Positions 15,980-25,053 of a stretch of 64,000 nucleotides of DNA are shown piece by piece. How positions within the stretch are numbered: position 1 is the first letter of the stretch; each line of letters starts with the position of its first letter. A program made the position numbers and the translations under genes. The DNA is from JAJDFU01 sp964641965. GTDB lineage: Bacteria; Bacteroidota; Bacteroidia; Chitinophagales; Saprospiraceae. The stretch spans positions 1 to 64,000 of the forward strand of contig CAZXLD010000010.1 in NCBI GenBank assembly GCA_964641965.1, read 5' to 3'. The notes under the pieces were generated by a model. It had not been told where the DNA came from. It was given only the letters and a program-made list of their open reading frames with translations, and searched no databases.

Positions 15980-17419
15980 TTAATCGATTCGAGTAAGAAT
16001 TGTGGATTCAAACTGGGTAAAAGCGGCCAAAACATGCTCCAAAAGTCTGTTTTGAACGGCTTGCTCCATAAAGCTATAGCGAATACTATTCAAAACGATC
16101 TCTTTTATTTCCCGGTAGGAAATTTCAGGATACTGGTAGGCCAGTAAGACGAACTGCTCTGTCATATCTGTTCGAAGAACGCCCTCATCGTCGGTACTGA
16201 TTACAATTGGGACCCCTGCTTCCCAATAAGCTAAAATGGGATGATCCGCACCCTCTATACCTAGGATAAAAGCATTGCTGGATAAATTGATTTCTACGGC
16301 GACTCTATCGGACTTCAATCTGTCCAATATCTCAAAAGCATTTGATTCATGAGCAATGGCAACACCGTGTCCAATTCGATCCGGTTGGGCTATTTGTAAA
16401 GCTGCTCCGATATGCCAATTCAAATCCTCCGGCCGAACTTGGCCTAAACGCAATTCCCCCGCATGCAAGGCTACTCGGACATCCGGAAATTTGCTTTTCA
16501 GAAAACGAAAAAACTGCATATGCAATTGATAATCTCGAAGCGCTATGGGGTCGTGTTCAGGAGCGACCAGATTCACGCCTACAATCAAGGAAGAAGCATT
16601 CGCAGTAGCAAATCCCAATACAAGGTCTCGAAAGACATGAGCAGGAGGAAGGATACGAATGGCATAATTTTGATAACGCATCACAAATAGGCTATCATCC
16701 AATTGCAAAGAATGATGGCGAGCCTCCATCGAATCAACATATTGCTGCACGGAAGAGTGATAATCGTCTCGAGCCAGATACTGATCGTACCAGTTTTCCA
16801 AACTGTCAAACAGGATCTCCGCCGAAGCATTTGCAAGTTCGAGTAGTACTTTGTTCCGCGCAGCTTCTTTCGGAAAGGGATCCTTCCAACGTGGACAATC
16901 AAACTGGGTTTCGATATAGCTAACCTGCTGCTCCAGTGCCCTTTGTTTTAATTCGAGCAGACCCGTTCGGATCGTACGGTTCTTGATGGAGTCGAAGAGC
17001 AGAAAAGGTTCGAAGAAATCTTCTGCCGGTGAAAGCGTACCTGCTTGGTACTCTTTGGTGGACCACTTCCGGAGGATGCGCTCCCGGACTACAGGCCAGG
17101 TACCTTCTTCCTGGAGGGTTGTGATAGCCACCCAGTTTGTATCTACCTTGGGAGAACGCTTTACCGCAAAGGTCCTGCTATGTACCCAGTAGTTTTCCTT
17201 TTCGGCAAAATCCAAATAGGTCTCTGCATAGACCGATCCACTGAAATGATGATGCAGATCCCCCCCCTTCGGCATTTGTTGGAAAAAAAGCCTAAGTCGA
17301 ACACGATCCTGCCGAATCTGATCTAAATAGGCCTCTATTCGCTCTTCAGTCGACTGCTGACCCTGGCCCACTGAGTGTAAATGCCCAACCGCTAAAAACA
17401 ACAGCAGTATCCAACGCAT
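15980..17419 (-). CDS. Secreted adenosine-deaminase-like enzyme (ADGF/CECR1-type)
   Basis: A 479-residue exported enzyme. The ATG at 17419 gives a signal peptide (MRWILLLFLAVGHLHSVGQG). The amidohydrolase zinc motif is GGDLHHHFSGS (H56xH58). The catalytic HAGE lies in ALHAGELR, the next zinc His in IGHGVAIAHE, and the Asp pair in ISTDDEGVLRTD. Between the first zinc motif and the core is an insertion of about 130 residues, as in extracellular ADGF/ADA2 enzymes. The reaction would be adenosine to inosine plus ammonia in the periplasm or outside. It could feed purine salvage from extracellular nucleosides. It is divergent from the BlaI gene. Confidence 0.87.
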   Translation of the reverse strand: MRWILLLFLAVGHLHSVGQGQQSTEERIEAYLDQIRQDRVRLRLFFQQMPKGGDLHHHFSGSVYAETYLDFAEKENYWVHSRTFAVKRSPKVDTNWVAITTLQEEGTWPVVRERILRKWSTKEYQAGTLSPAEDFFEPFLLFDSIKNRTIRTGLLELKQRALEQQVSYIETQFDCPRWKDPFPKEAARNKVLLELANASAEILFDSLENWYDQYLARDDYHSSVQQYVDSMEARHHSLQLDDSLFVMRYQNYAIRILPPAHVFRDLVLGFATANASSLIVGVNLVAPEHDPIALRDYQLHMQFFRFLKSKFPDVRVALHAGELRLGQVRPEDLNWHIGAALQIAQPDRIGHGVAIAHESNAFEILDRLKSDRVAVEINLSSNAFILGIEGADHPILAYWEAGVPIVISTDDEGVLRTDMTEQFVLLAYQYPEISYREIKEIVLNSIRYSFMEQAVQNRLLEHVLAAFTQFESTILTRID

Positions 17420-17509
17420 GAAGATCCTTTTCCCTGAAAGTAGAGAGGTATAAAGCACTAGACAATGATCCACACTATTTTTTGAGGAAAAAACTACTAA
17501 AACGAAAAA

Positions 17510-17544
17510 TTAGTTGATTTAACTAAAAAATAGTTGTAAGTTGG
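17510..17544 (+). promoter_or_regulatory. Putative promoter/operator of the BlaI-M56 pair
   Basis: A perfect inverted repeat TTAGTT-5 nt-AACTAA (17510-17526) overlaps a TTG (17514-17516). A near-consensus -7 element, TAAGTTGG (17537-17544), lies 20 nt further on. The BlaI start codon is 5 bases downstream, so the mRNA may be leaderless. BlaI/MecI repressors bind such TA-rich dyads near their own promoter, so autoregulation is likely. Confidence 0.45.
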
Positions 17545-17548
17545 CCCC

Positions 17549-17908
17549 ATGAGAAGATTAACAGAAAAAGAAGAACCCGTCATGCAAGCTTTATGGAAGC
17601 TGGAGCGGGCATTTGCAAAAGAAATCCGGGCTGAACTGGCAGACCCCAAACCACCTATCACTACGGTTTCCTCCATTGTGCGAAAACTGGAATCGGAAGG
17701 TTTTATTGGTTATGAAGCTTTTGGGAAAACGCATCGCTATTTCCCCAAAGTAAGCCTGGAGGATTATCGAAAGTCCTTTTTCCAACGGGTCCTGGATGAT
17801 TACTTCGGAGGATCTCCGGAGCGCGTCCTTTCCTTTTTTGTTCAGGAAGAACAAATGGACCCCGAGGAAATAAATCGCCTGCTGGAGAAAATCAAACGCA
17901 AAAAATAG
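17549..17908 (+). CDS. BlaI/MecI-family repressor
   Basis: A 119-residue winged-helix regulator: MRRLTEKEEPVMQALWKL, recognition region ITTVSSIVRKLESEGFIGY, and wing FGKTHRYFPKVS. The C-terminal dimerisation helices are present (FFQRVLDDYFGG to EINRLLEKIKRKK). In the classic systems the repressor is inactivated when the partner M56 membrane protease senses a signal. The M56 gene follows 42 bases downstream. The downstream protein lacks a penicillin-binding domain, so the signal need not be a beta-lactam. Confidence 0.92.
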   Translation: MRRLTEKEEPVMQALWKLERAFAKEIRAELADPKPPITTVSSIVRKLESEGFIGYEAFGKTHRYFPKVSLEDYRKSFFQRVLDDYFGGSPERVLSFFVQEEQMDPEEINRLLEKIKRKK

Positions 17909-17950
17909 TCGCGCTGCCAAATCATTCAATACTACATCCATCCTTTTGCC

Positions 17951-20900
17951 ATGCCTGCTTCTGTAGCCCAATATATAATCGAATGCAGTTTTTGCCTGCT
18001 GCTGTTTTTTTTCTTGTACCAGTTTCTATTGCGCAAGGAGACTTTTTTTCAGGTCAACCGAGTCTATCTCTTGATCACCCCATTGTTATCTTTTCTCATA
18101 CCGTATCTGCATATTCAGATTGACTTTACCCCTGCTCCTATTTATAAGAGCCCCTCAGAAGCACCATTGGACCTGATTTTTCCCACAGTCAATGATATTC
18201 AGGCCTTTCAGGAAACGATGTGGGAGCCCGTTTACGAACCTGCATTTACAGGTTGGGCTATTACCCTCGGCGAAGTAGCTCTGGGGATTTATCTCTTAGG
18301 TATGATCGTGACTGCAGCCCGGCAACTATATCTATTCTGGAGAATGTACCATTGGATCTCCAATCAGTCCAATCGCAGAACCTTGGACGGAGCTACCCTG
18401 GTAGAAGTACCGGCTAATTTTCCCGCTGCTTCCTTCCTCAACTATATCTTTCTCAATCGGGAAAAGACAGCTGCATTTGAATCGGTTATCCTGGCACATG
18501 AAATGGTGCATGTCAAACAGCGGCACAGTTTAGATATTCTATTACACGAAGTTTTAATTATCGTTTTCTGGTTCCACCCCCTGATCTACCTTTTCCGGGC
18601 ATACCTCAAAGAAGTACATGAATTCATAGCGGATCATCAGGTTACCCAAAACGTAAATCCGGTGGATTACGCTATGCTATTAGTTACCCATAGCAAAGGG
18701 AGCCAAACGCCCCTATTCACCAACACATTTAATTCAATCACTCGAAAAAGACTGCATATGCTTGGCCAATCCCCCTCCAACCGGAGACAAAGCTGGAAGT
18801 ATATATTAGCACTTCCCCTTTTAAGCGGACTAATCCTTTTATTTTCTTTTGACATGGTAGATGAACTACCTGAAGAAATCACCCGACCTGTGAATAAGTT
18901 AGAGCACCTGATCACAGAAGCCGTGGAGCAGCCGGTGGCTTATACTACCGTTCCAACAGAAACGTATCAGTTGAAATGGGACGAAAGAACCTGTGATTGC
19001 TTTGAAGATCAGGTGACTAATTATTTCCACTGCGAAAATTTGAGTTTCCGGTCCAGCGAGCTGAAAAAACTCGCCCGCCAGCAAACCGGGTTCCAATTAT
19101 TTAAGGACGGCCAACCGGTATTTATTAAAAATATCCAGGTTATGAGCCAGCAAGCGATACCGATGCAAGGTTTTTTATCTCAATTCGAGGAGCAGGGAGC
19201 CTTCAACCCGGAATCGGCATTTTGGAAGAAATCCCCAAAGGGAAATGTATTGAAAGTATCTTTTCAGTCCGGAGAAAAGACCTGGTTTAAATTTCACCTT
19301 ACTGTAAATGATCGACGGGAGTCCCTGGATTATGCCTATACCGCCAAAATAGGCGACACCCGAATTGCCATAGACCAGATGACCAAGGAAGGAATCCGTT
19401 ACTTAAATACAAAAGACTTCCGGGAGCTGCTTGCTCACCCCATGCAAATCCTGAAGAACAATACCGAGCCGGTAGGTCTGGCTTCTGTATCGCTCAAGGT
19501 GCCTGGCTTGAGCCAGGACTTGCAGATGGATGGAAAACGAATAGTAGAATTGAAGGATCTAATTCCCTTGCAGACCTTGCAATCTGGCAGCGCAACTCTA
19601 ATACTGACCATGCAGGATGAAGAAAGCCTTAAGTTGAGATTCGTCCTAAAAGATGGTATTGAATTGAACACAGCAACCTCCATAATTCCTCCTAAAATTA
19701 CCTTGAAGTGGGGACGCCATACTGCCGGGAAATGGATGAATAACCTGGCGTTCGAACTTCCTTCGGAGGAGATTCGAAACCTAGTCGGCACCCCCTTCAA
19801 ACTGGTGGTCGATGGGAAAGAGTATGCGTTCAAAAAACAAGGGAAAATACTGGATATGGGTGACCTTACTACCGCATTTGGTTGGAATGGAGAAGTTCCC
19901 CTATTGACGGGAGCAGAGTGGGAAAAGGAGTTTCGATCCAAGGTAGGCCAAATTCGTCCGGGTGAGCAATTCTTCATTAAAGAATTCGAATCAGAGGCCG
20001 GCCTGAAAGCAAAATTGGTCATTACGGCCAAAATCAGCTTCGACCCTACCCAAGTTACCAAAGATGGGTCCAACCCGTTTCAGGAAATCACAGAAGGCTG
20101 GACTACCTCCAATCTTACGGAACTAGATATGCAAAAGGTAAGTCGGTTGCAGCTTCGGCCGGGAATGCAGCCGCTGCTATTTGTAAACGATGAAAATATC
20201 GCCCTTACTACGCTCCGGCCAGGGGTAACCTTGCCATACACACAGCTAGACGTTTTTGAATTGTTGGAAAAGGTGGATATTAAAAAATTGACAATCGGAG
20301 CACCAACTGCAGATTATCAGGCTCCCTTCAAATCCTATCCCTCTCTAGAGGCTGCCCTAAATGGATACATTCAGGTCGAACTGGAGGATACTGCTGATTT
20401 TAATACTGAGCTTGAAAATATAAAATCCGGAGCTGCAACGCAAGATAAAATAAGACCTTCTTCCGATTCTATCATCATTAGAGAAGGTTACTACCTGGAA
20501 ATTGAAAGCGGTCGAGCCAAGGTTTCTTCCACATTCCAGGACTCTGCCGTATTATTTGTACTGGATGGGGTTCTACTTTTCAAAAGGGATGTTCCAAAAT
20601 ATTTTAATAGCATTGACCCAAACGATGTTAAATCCATCACCGTAATAAAGGGAGAAAAGGCTATCGAACAGTATGGGGAGGCGGGAAAAAATGGAGTAAT
20701 CGTCATAAAAACTAAGTTTAGGGTGGCCAATAAGAAAAAACCGAAAACTCAGAAAACTGATGGTGTTAAATCAGAAGTGAAGACTCAGAAAAAACGCAAA
20801 AACCGGGACTACGATAATCGACAGCCTATTTCTACAGAGCAATTAGACCCTTCCAATACCCAGCAGGTACTTACCTCGGAAATCTTTCCCAATGCGGCTG

Positions 20901-21133
20901 TCGATCAGGTCACTGTTCGATTCAAAATCAGTGCCCCTGCGGAGAAAGCCAGCATTACTATGTTCGATATACAGGGGAAGGAAGTGCACCGCTTGTATTT
21001 AGGTAGCTTAGATGCAGGTACACATAACCGCCAAATTAATTTAAATACACTTAACCTTCCCGGTGGAAAATACATCGTTCATTTGCAGGTAGATAATTTG
21101 GCCAATTCCAAGCAACTGATTATTGCGCAATAA
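17951..21133 (+). CDS. M56 (BlaR1-type) metalloprotease with plug-like and T9SS C-terminal domains
   Basis: A 1060-residue protein. The N-terminal 300 residues are the BlaR1/M56 membrane protease: hydrophobic helices at about 8-27, 38-56, 103-122 and 280-297, zinc site HEMVH (183-187) and EVHEFIADH near 221-229. A long periplasmic region follows, with several roughly similar beta-rich segments (about 310-850). Next is a short TonB-plug-like module with FVLDGVLLFKRD and IEQYGEAGKNGVIVI (about 865-920). A Lys-rich linker leads to a typical T9SS type A sorting domain from about residue 975 (FPNAAVDQVTV, YIVHLQV). A T9SS signal on a protein with inner-membrane helices is odd: either the C-terminal part is released or the domain has another use. 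Confidence 0.85.
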   Translation: MPASVAQYIIECSFCLLLFFFLYQFLLRKETFFQVNRVYLLITPLLSFLIPYLHIQIDFTPAPIYKSPSEAPLDLIFPTVNDIQAFQETMWEPVYEPAFTGWAITLGEVALGIYLLGMIVTAARQLYLFWRMYHWISNQSNRRTLDGATLVEVPANFPAASFLNYIFLNREKTAAFESVILAHEMVHVKQRHSLDILLHEVLIIVFWFHPLIYLFRAYLKEVHEFIADHQVTQNVNPVDYAMLLVTHSKGSQTPLFTNTFNSITRKRLHMLGQSPSNRRQSWKYILALPLLSGLILLFSFDMVDELPEEITRPVNKLEHLITEAVEQPVAYTTVPTETYQLKWDERTCDCFEDQVTNYFHCENLSFRSSELKKLARQQTGFQLFKDGQPVFIKNIQVMSQQAIPMQGFLSQFEEQGAFNPESAFWKKSPKGNVLKVSFQSGEKTWFKFHLTVNDRRESLDYAYTAKIGDTRIAIDQMTKEGIRYLNTKDFRELLAHPMQILKNNTEPVGLASVSLKVPGLSQDLQMDGKRIVELKDLIPLQTLQSGSATLILTMQDEESLKLRFVLKDGIELNTATSIIPPKITLKWGRHTAGKWMNNLAFELPSEEIRNLVGTPFKLVVDGKEYAFKKQGKILDMGDLTTAFGWNGEVPLLTGAEWEKEFRSKVGQIRPGEQFFIKEFESEAGLKAKLVITAKISFDPTQVTKDGSNPFQEITEGWTTSNLTELDMQKVSRLQLRPGMQPLLFVNDENIALTTLRPGVTLPYTQLDVFELLEKVDIKKLTIGAPTADYQAPFKSYPSLEAALNGYIQVELEDTADFNTELENIKSGAATQDKIRPSSDSIIIREGYYLEIESGRAKVSSTFQDSAVLFVLDGVLLFKRDVPKYFNSIDPNDVKSITVIKGEKAIEQYGEAGKNGVIVIKTKFRVANKKKPKTQKTDGVKSEVKTQKKRKNRDYDNRQPISTEQLDPSNTQQVLTSEIFPNAAVDQVTVRFKISAPAEKASITMFDIQGKEVHRLYLGSLDAGTHNRQINLNTLNLPGGKYIVHLQVDNLANSKQLIIAQ

Positions 21134-21184
21134 AGACTTGTGAGCTAGCCTTTTTTTTGGATTTCCTGTAAAGTTGGTTAGAAA

Positions 21185-21289
21185 GGCTCGGTCCGACAAC
21201 AAGTCGGACCAGCCCTTATTTTCGGAGGATCTTGGTGTACCTCCGAAATTGTCTTCATAGGATTCATCCTTTTTACTCACAAAAAGGAT
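21185..21289. terminator. Three consecutive hairpins between convergent genes
   Basis: Hairpin 1 is GGTCCGAC-AACAA-GTCGGACC (21190-21210), extended by GGCT/AGCC. Hairpin 2 is TTTCGGAGG (21220-21228) with CCTCCGAAA (21240-21248). Hairpin 3 is ATCCTTTTT-ACTCAC-AAAAAGGAT (21266-21289), whose arms provide T-runs on either strand. They fill the 256-base gap between the convergent M56 and outer-membrane-protein genes and probably terminate both. Confidence 0.55.
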
Positions 21290-21389
21290 TGTCATTGTCC
21301 ATAGATAGTAGAGCGTTGCAAAATATTGAATTGATATTCGGCCATTTAATACAAAAATCTACCGTCTACCCCTCTAATAGCTGGCCTTA

Positions 21390-22109
21390 TTACTCATACA
21401 CCCTCAAAAATCGAATCGCAAACGTCAATTCCAAGGTTAGGTTTCGAATTGATCTTGCGGGAATAAATACAGTGTTCTGGGGAAAAAAAGGATTGATCAA
21501 ATTTAAATCGCCCTGTTGATTGAATTGCCTGGAAAAATCCGGATTAACTGAAATCTCAATCATACCTCCGATATAGTCCGAGAATGGAAATTCTATACCG
21601 CCCCCCAGGCTAACCCCAAATACAAAATCATTGACAAACTCCTTGAATAGAGTTCCGCTGTGATAGAAGATCTGATCAGAAGATTCGGGCAGGTTGTTGG
21701 TCAAATTGTATTCTCCCCGAAGGCCCAATAAATAAAAAACGCTGGAACCACCCTGCCCAGCATTAAATTTCTGTTTGACCCCTGCCTGTAGCGCCAGATT
21801 GCCAAAGGTGTTAGCCTCACGTTCCTGGAAGCGCTCTCCGGTGTTGAAATCCACAAATTGAAACCGGACCGTACTCCCCCGAAGGTGGTATCCCAATTGC
21901 GCATAGATCGAATACCGATTTTCAGCATCTAATGATTCAATATAGGCAGCTGCATGATATCGAAATAAAGCCCCGCGGTCTGCATTGGGCTGCCACAACT
22001 GAAACCCCAAAGAAGGTCCTGCTTTTAAGCCCCAAGCAAATCCCTGAGCAGATAAATCAATACAGACAACTGAAGAAAATAAAAGGAGGAGGAGGAATTT
22101 TTTATCCAT
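21390..22109 (-). CDS. Outer-membrane beta-barrel protein (porin-family, PorT-like)
   Basis: A 239-residue exported protein from the ATG at 22109. The signal peptide is MDKKFLLLLLFSSVVCIDLSAQ. The mature chain alternates amphipathic strands typical of small 8-stranded barrels: WGLKAGPSLGFQLW, SIYAQLGYHLRG, NLALQAGVKQKF, FYLLGLRGEYNL, FGVSLGGGIEFPF. It ends in the strand LTLELTFAIRFL. This is the outer-membrane beta-barrel (PF13568-like) type common in Bacteroidota; its cargo or partner is unknown. A three-hairpin terminator zone follows. Confidence 0.78.
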   Translation of the reverse strand: MDKKFLLLLLFSSVVCIDLSAQGFAWGLKAGPSLGFQLWQPNADRGALFRYHAAAYIESLDAENRYSIYAQLGYHLRGSTVRFQFVDFNTGERFQEREANTFGNLALQAGVKQKFNAGQGGSSVFYLLGLRGEYNLTNNLPESSDQIFYHSGTLFKEFVNDFVFGVSLGGGIEFPFSDYIGGMIEISVNPDFSRQFNQQGDLNLINPFFPQNTVFIPARSIRNLTLELTFAIRFLRVYE

Positions 22110-22306
22110 GGAATACAAGCGTATTGGTAAGCTCTAAAGGTAAGCATCAGCTTGGCTAAATCCAGCCTCTAGTAATTTACCCTATGGCCTGGAACTTCCC
22201 CAGCACCAATAACCACTGAAAGAACAGAATTTGCCCCCCCGGAATCGCTTCAATTTACCTGCTACCCCATACCTTTTACCTTCTACAAACTACCAACCGC
22301 TTTACA

Positions 22307-23347
22307 TCAATAACTCGTCTCATCCAGTTGAACCTTCCCCCGAAAGGTATAGAAAACGAAAGCGGTGTAGGATAACACCATGGGGGTTCCGATTGCAGCA
22401 AAAGTCAACATAATCCCAAGCGCTTTTTCCGAAGCCGCCGCATTCAGCACCGTAAGGCTATTTTCAAAATCGGGAACCGATAAAATGATGACGGGATAAA
22501 GCTCGAAGGCCACGATCATCAACAATAAGGCTACCGTTAGTCCCGAAAAAAGGAAAGCTGCCCGATAATTCTTTTTACCCACTAATCGGGGAATGTTGGC
22601 AATACTCAAAAACGCGCCAGCCGGCAGTATAAATAATGCAGGACTATCCCGAAAATCATCAGATAAATGGGGAATATAAATTAGGGTGTACAAGGTGAGC
22701 AAGCCGAAGCTTACAGCAAAAAACAGAATTGCCCGCCTAAGCAACAGCGCCACTTTGGCAAAGAGTCGCCCTTCTGTTTTCAGCGTCAGATAGATGGCTC
22801 CGTGCATCATAAACAAAGCCAAGGTGGTTATACCCACCAAAAACGAATATGGATTTAAAAAGGTCAACCATTCACCCCGATATTCTTTATCCGGCCCAAG
22901 ATCCATCCCTTGCAATACATTACCCAATACGACCCCTAGCAAGAAGGATAACATTATGCTGGAAACCGAATAACTGATATCCCACATTTGCCGCCACCAT
23001 TTCATGGGCTCCTTACTTCTAAACTCAATACTTACTGCTCGGAAGATCAAAAAGAACAAAAACAACATAAATGGAATGTACATGGCCGAAAATAAGGTGG
23101 CGTATACATCCGGAAAACCAGCAAATAAGGAACCACCTCCAATGACCAGCCAGACTTCGTTTCCGTCCCATACCGGCCCGATTGCGTTCAAGGCAATGCG
23201 TCTGCTTTTCTCTTTTCGCAAAAACAAATGCCACGCACCGGCCCCTAGATCAAATCCATCCAGAATGGCATAACCGGAAAACAAGCCTCCAAGCACCAAA
23301 AACCAGAGCGTAGGGTAATCCATTCCTAAAATTGTAGCCGTGTACAT
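22307..23347 (-). CDS. cydB: Cytochrome bd-type oxidase subunit II
   Basis: A 346-residue membrane protein with about eight helices. Characteristic CydB segments are GYAILDGFDLGAG near residue 26, ALNAIGPVWDGNEVWLVIGGGSLFAGFP, and the conserved polar helix GMDLGPDKEYRGEW. The start could be the first Met or MDYPTLWF eight residues later; the second resembles the usual CydB start better. Subunit II stabilises the heme-bearing subunit I of the quinol:O2 oxidoreductase, a high-affinity terminal oxidase. The gene lies about 150 bases downstream of cydA on the same strand. Confidence 0.94.
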   Translation of the reverse strand: MYTATILGMDYPTLWFLVLGGLFSGYAILDGFDLGAGAWHLFLRKEKSRRIALNAIGPVWDGNEVWLVIGGGSLFAGFPDVYATLFSAMYIPFMLFLFFLIFRAVSIEFRSKEPMKWWRQMWDISYSVSSIMLSFLLGVVLGNVLQGMDLGPDKEYRGEWLTFLNPYSFLVGITTLALFMMHGAIYLTLKTEGRLFAKVALLLRRAILFFAVSFGLLTLYTLIYIPHLSDDFRDSPALFILPAGAFLSIANIPRLVGKKNYRAAFLFSGLTVALLLMIVAFELYPVIILSVPDFENSLTVLNAAASEKALGIMLTFAAIGTPMVLSYTAFVFYTFRGKVQLDETSY

Positions 23348-23501
23348 AAGCTCATTTGGATTTTATAATCAAATAGAAGAAGGTTTAGACATCAACCTTG
23401 CTTAATCCGAAATTATATTGTTCAGCCCTTCCTTTTTTTGGACAAGACAAGCAGAGCTTATCCCCACATTTTCGCATTTCCAACTACCCACGCCCTCGTT
23501 T

Positions 23502-24875
23502 TCACTTAAAAATATCCACCATACCCTCCTGAATAGGGCTATGCTGTATACTGGGACCATCTTCCGGCCCGTGCTGGATCTTCTTGTTTAATAAATAAAT
23601 GAACAATACAAACAACAAGGCATAGACCAACGTAAACAGGATTAGGGAAAACAGGACTTGATTAGCCTCTACTACTTTACTCAAAGCATCGCTGGTCCGC
23701 AATAAGCCGTAAACCACCCAGGGCTGTCGACCCATCTCGGCTGAATACCAACCAACCTGGTTGGCTATATTCGGCAGGAGGACAGCAAATACGAAGGCCC
23801 ACAACAACCAACGCTGCTTGAACAGACTACCCCTCCACCAATAAAAGGAAGCCAGCATGGTAAGACCGATCATGAGCATACCACAAGCTACCATCAGGTG
23901 GTAAAACTGGAAAATGGCATTTAAGGCTGTCGGACGGTCTTCCTCAGGAAAAGCATTCAAGCCTTTGACCGGAGTTGAAAAGTCCTGATCCAGAAGAAAA
24001 GAAGTCCCTCCGGGAATCCCTATTCCTGTGACCTGTTGGGTCTTTTTATCTACCCAGCCCAACAAGTAGAGGTCAGCTGGAGCCAAGGTATCAAAGTGTC
24101 CCTCAAAGGCAGCCAGCTTGGCAGGTTGATTATGAGCTACACCCTCTGCGGAGCGGTGTCCAGCCAGGAGCTGGGCCAGGGAGCCAACCGTGGCAACTAC
24201 CAAAGCAATTCGAAAGGCTTTTTTGGACACTTCCACATGCCGGTTTTTCAGCAAATACCAGGCGTGAACACTCAACACCAGAAATGCCCCAGCCAAAAAA
24301 GCACCGATCCAAACGTGCGTTATCCGATCTACACTGGACGGATTAAATACCATAGCCCAGAAATCGATTATTTCCGCTCTGGCTTCCAGGCCCTCTCCCA
24401 CTATATGATATCCAGCCGGTGTCTGCTGCCAGCTGTTGGCCACCACAATCCAAATCGCACTGAACATACTTCCCAAGAATACACCGACCGTAGCAATAAA
24501 ATGCACGATAGGCTTAACTCGATTCCACCCGAACAAAAGAACACCTAAAAAGCCGCTTTCCAGCGCAAAAGCGAAAATACCTTCTGCGGCCAAGGCAGAG
24601 CCGAAAACATCGCCCACATAGCGGGAATAGGTAGCCCAGTTTGTCCCGAACTCAAACTCCATAACGATGCCTGTAGCTACCCCCAAACCGAAGGTCAGCG
24701 CAAAGATCCGGGTCCAAAACCGGGCCAGACGGTGGTATTCCTCGTTTTTCGTTCGTAGATACAAGCCTTCGAGGATCACCATGATTAACCCCAGACCAAT
24801 ACTTAGTGGCGGATAGATGTAATGGAAGGAAATGGTGAAAGCAAACTGTATTCGGGAAAGTATTTCGACATCCAT
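23502..24875 (-). CDS. cydA: Cytochrome bd-type oxidase subunit I
   Basis: A 457-residue membrane protein starting MDVEILSRIQFAFTISFH, with His18 at the position of the heme ligand His19 of E. coli CydA. Other signatures are FEFGTNWATYSRYVGDVFG, FALESGFLGVLLFGWNRV, RITHVWIGAFLAGAF (second heme-ligand region) and GRQPWVVYGLLRT. The Q-loop is short, as in the CIO-like/short-loop group. It oxidises quinol and reduces O2 to water without pumping protons and helps at low oxygen or under NO/sulfide stress. No cydX- or cydCD-like gene is adjacent. Confidence 0.95.
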   Translation of the reverse strand: MDVEILSRIQFAFTISFHYIYPPLSIGLGLIMVILEGLYLRTKNEEYHRLARFWTRIFALTFGLGVATGIVMEFEFGTNWATYSRYVGDVFGSALAAEGIFAFALESGFLGVLLFGWNRVKPIVHFIATVGVFLGSMFSAIWIVVANSWQQTPAGYHIVGEGLEARAEIIDFWAMVFNPSSVDRITHVWIGAFLAGAFLVLSVHAWYLLKNRHVEVSKKAFRIALVVATVGSLAQLLAGHRSAEGVAHNQPAKLAAFEGHFDTLAPADLYLLGWVDKKTQQVTGIGIPGGTSFLLDQDFSTPVKGLNAFPEEDRPTALNAIFQFYHLMVACGMLMIGLTMLASFYWWRGSLFKQRWLLWAFVFAVLLPNIANQVGWYSAEMGRQPWVVYGLLRTSDALSKVVEANQVLFSLILFTLVYALLFVLFIYLLNKKIQHGPEDGPSIQHSPIQEGMVDIFK

Positions 24876-25053
24876 TGGGTCTATGCTGTTTGTTCTAGCC
24901 TATAAATCTATAGCCTAGCACCAATAGATGCTAGCTTTCCCAATTGACTGCCAACTATTTAGAGCGTACCTAAATTGTAGGTTTGTGAAACCAATTACAT
25001 TTAAACGACAAGCATTTCCAATTCGGCCAACATCATCCATCCCCAATCCCAGG

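Noticed and set aside
19435..20073. 212-codon antisense frame inside the M56 gene
   Set aside because: Ser/Pro-rich composition without motif; it is explained by codon bias on the opposite strand.
17549..21133. BlaI/M56 pair as a beta-lactam resistance system
   Set aside because: No penicillin-binding sensor domain and no beta-lactamase gene nearby; such pairs are common and diverse in Bacteroidota.
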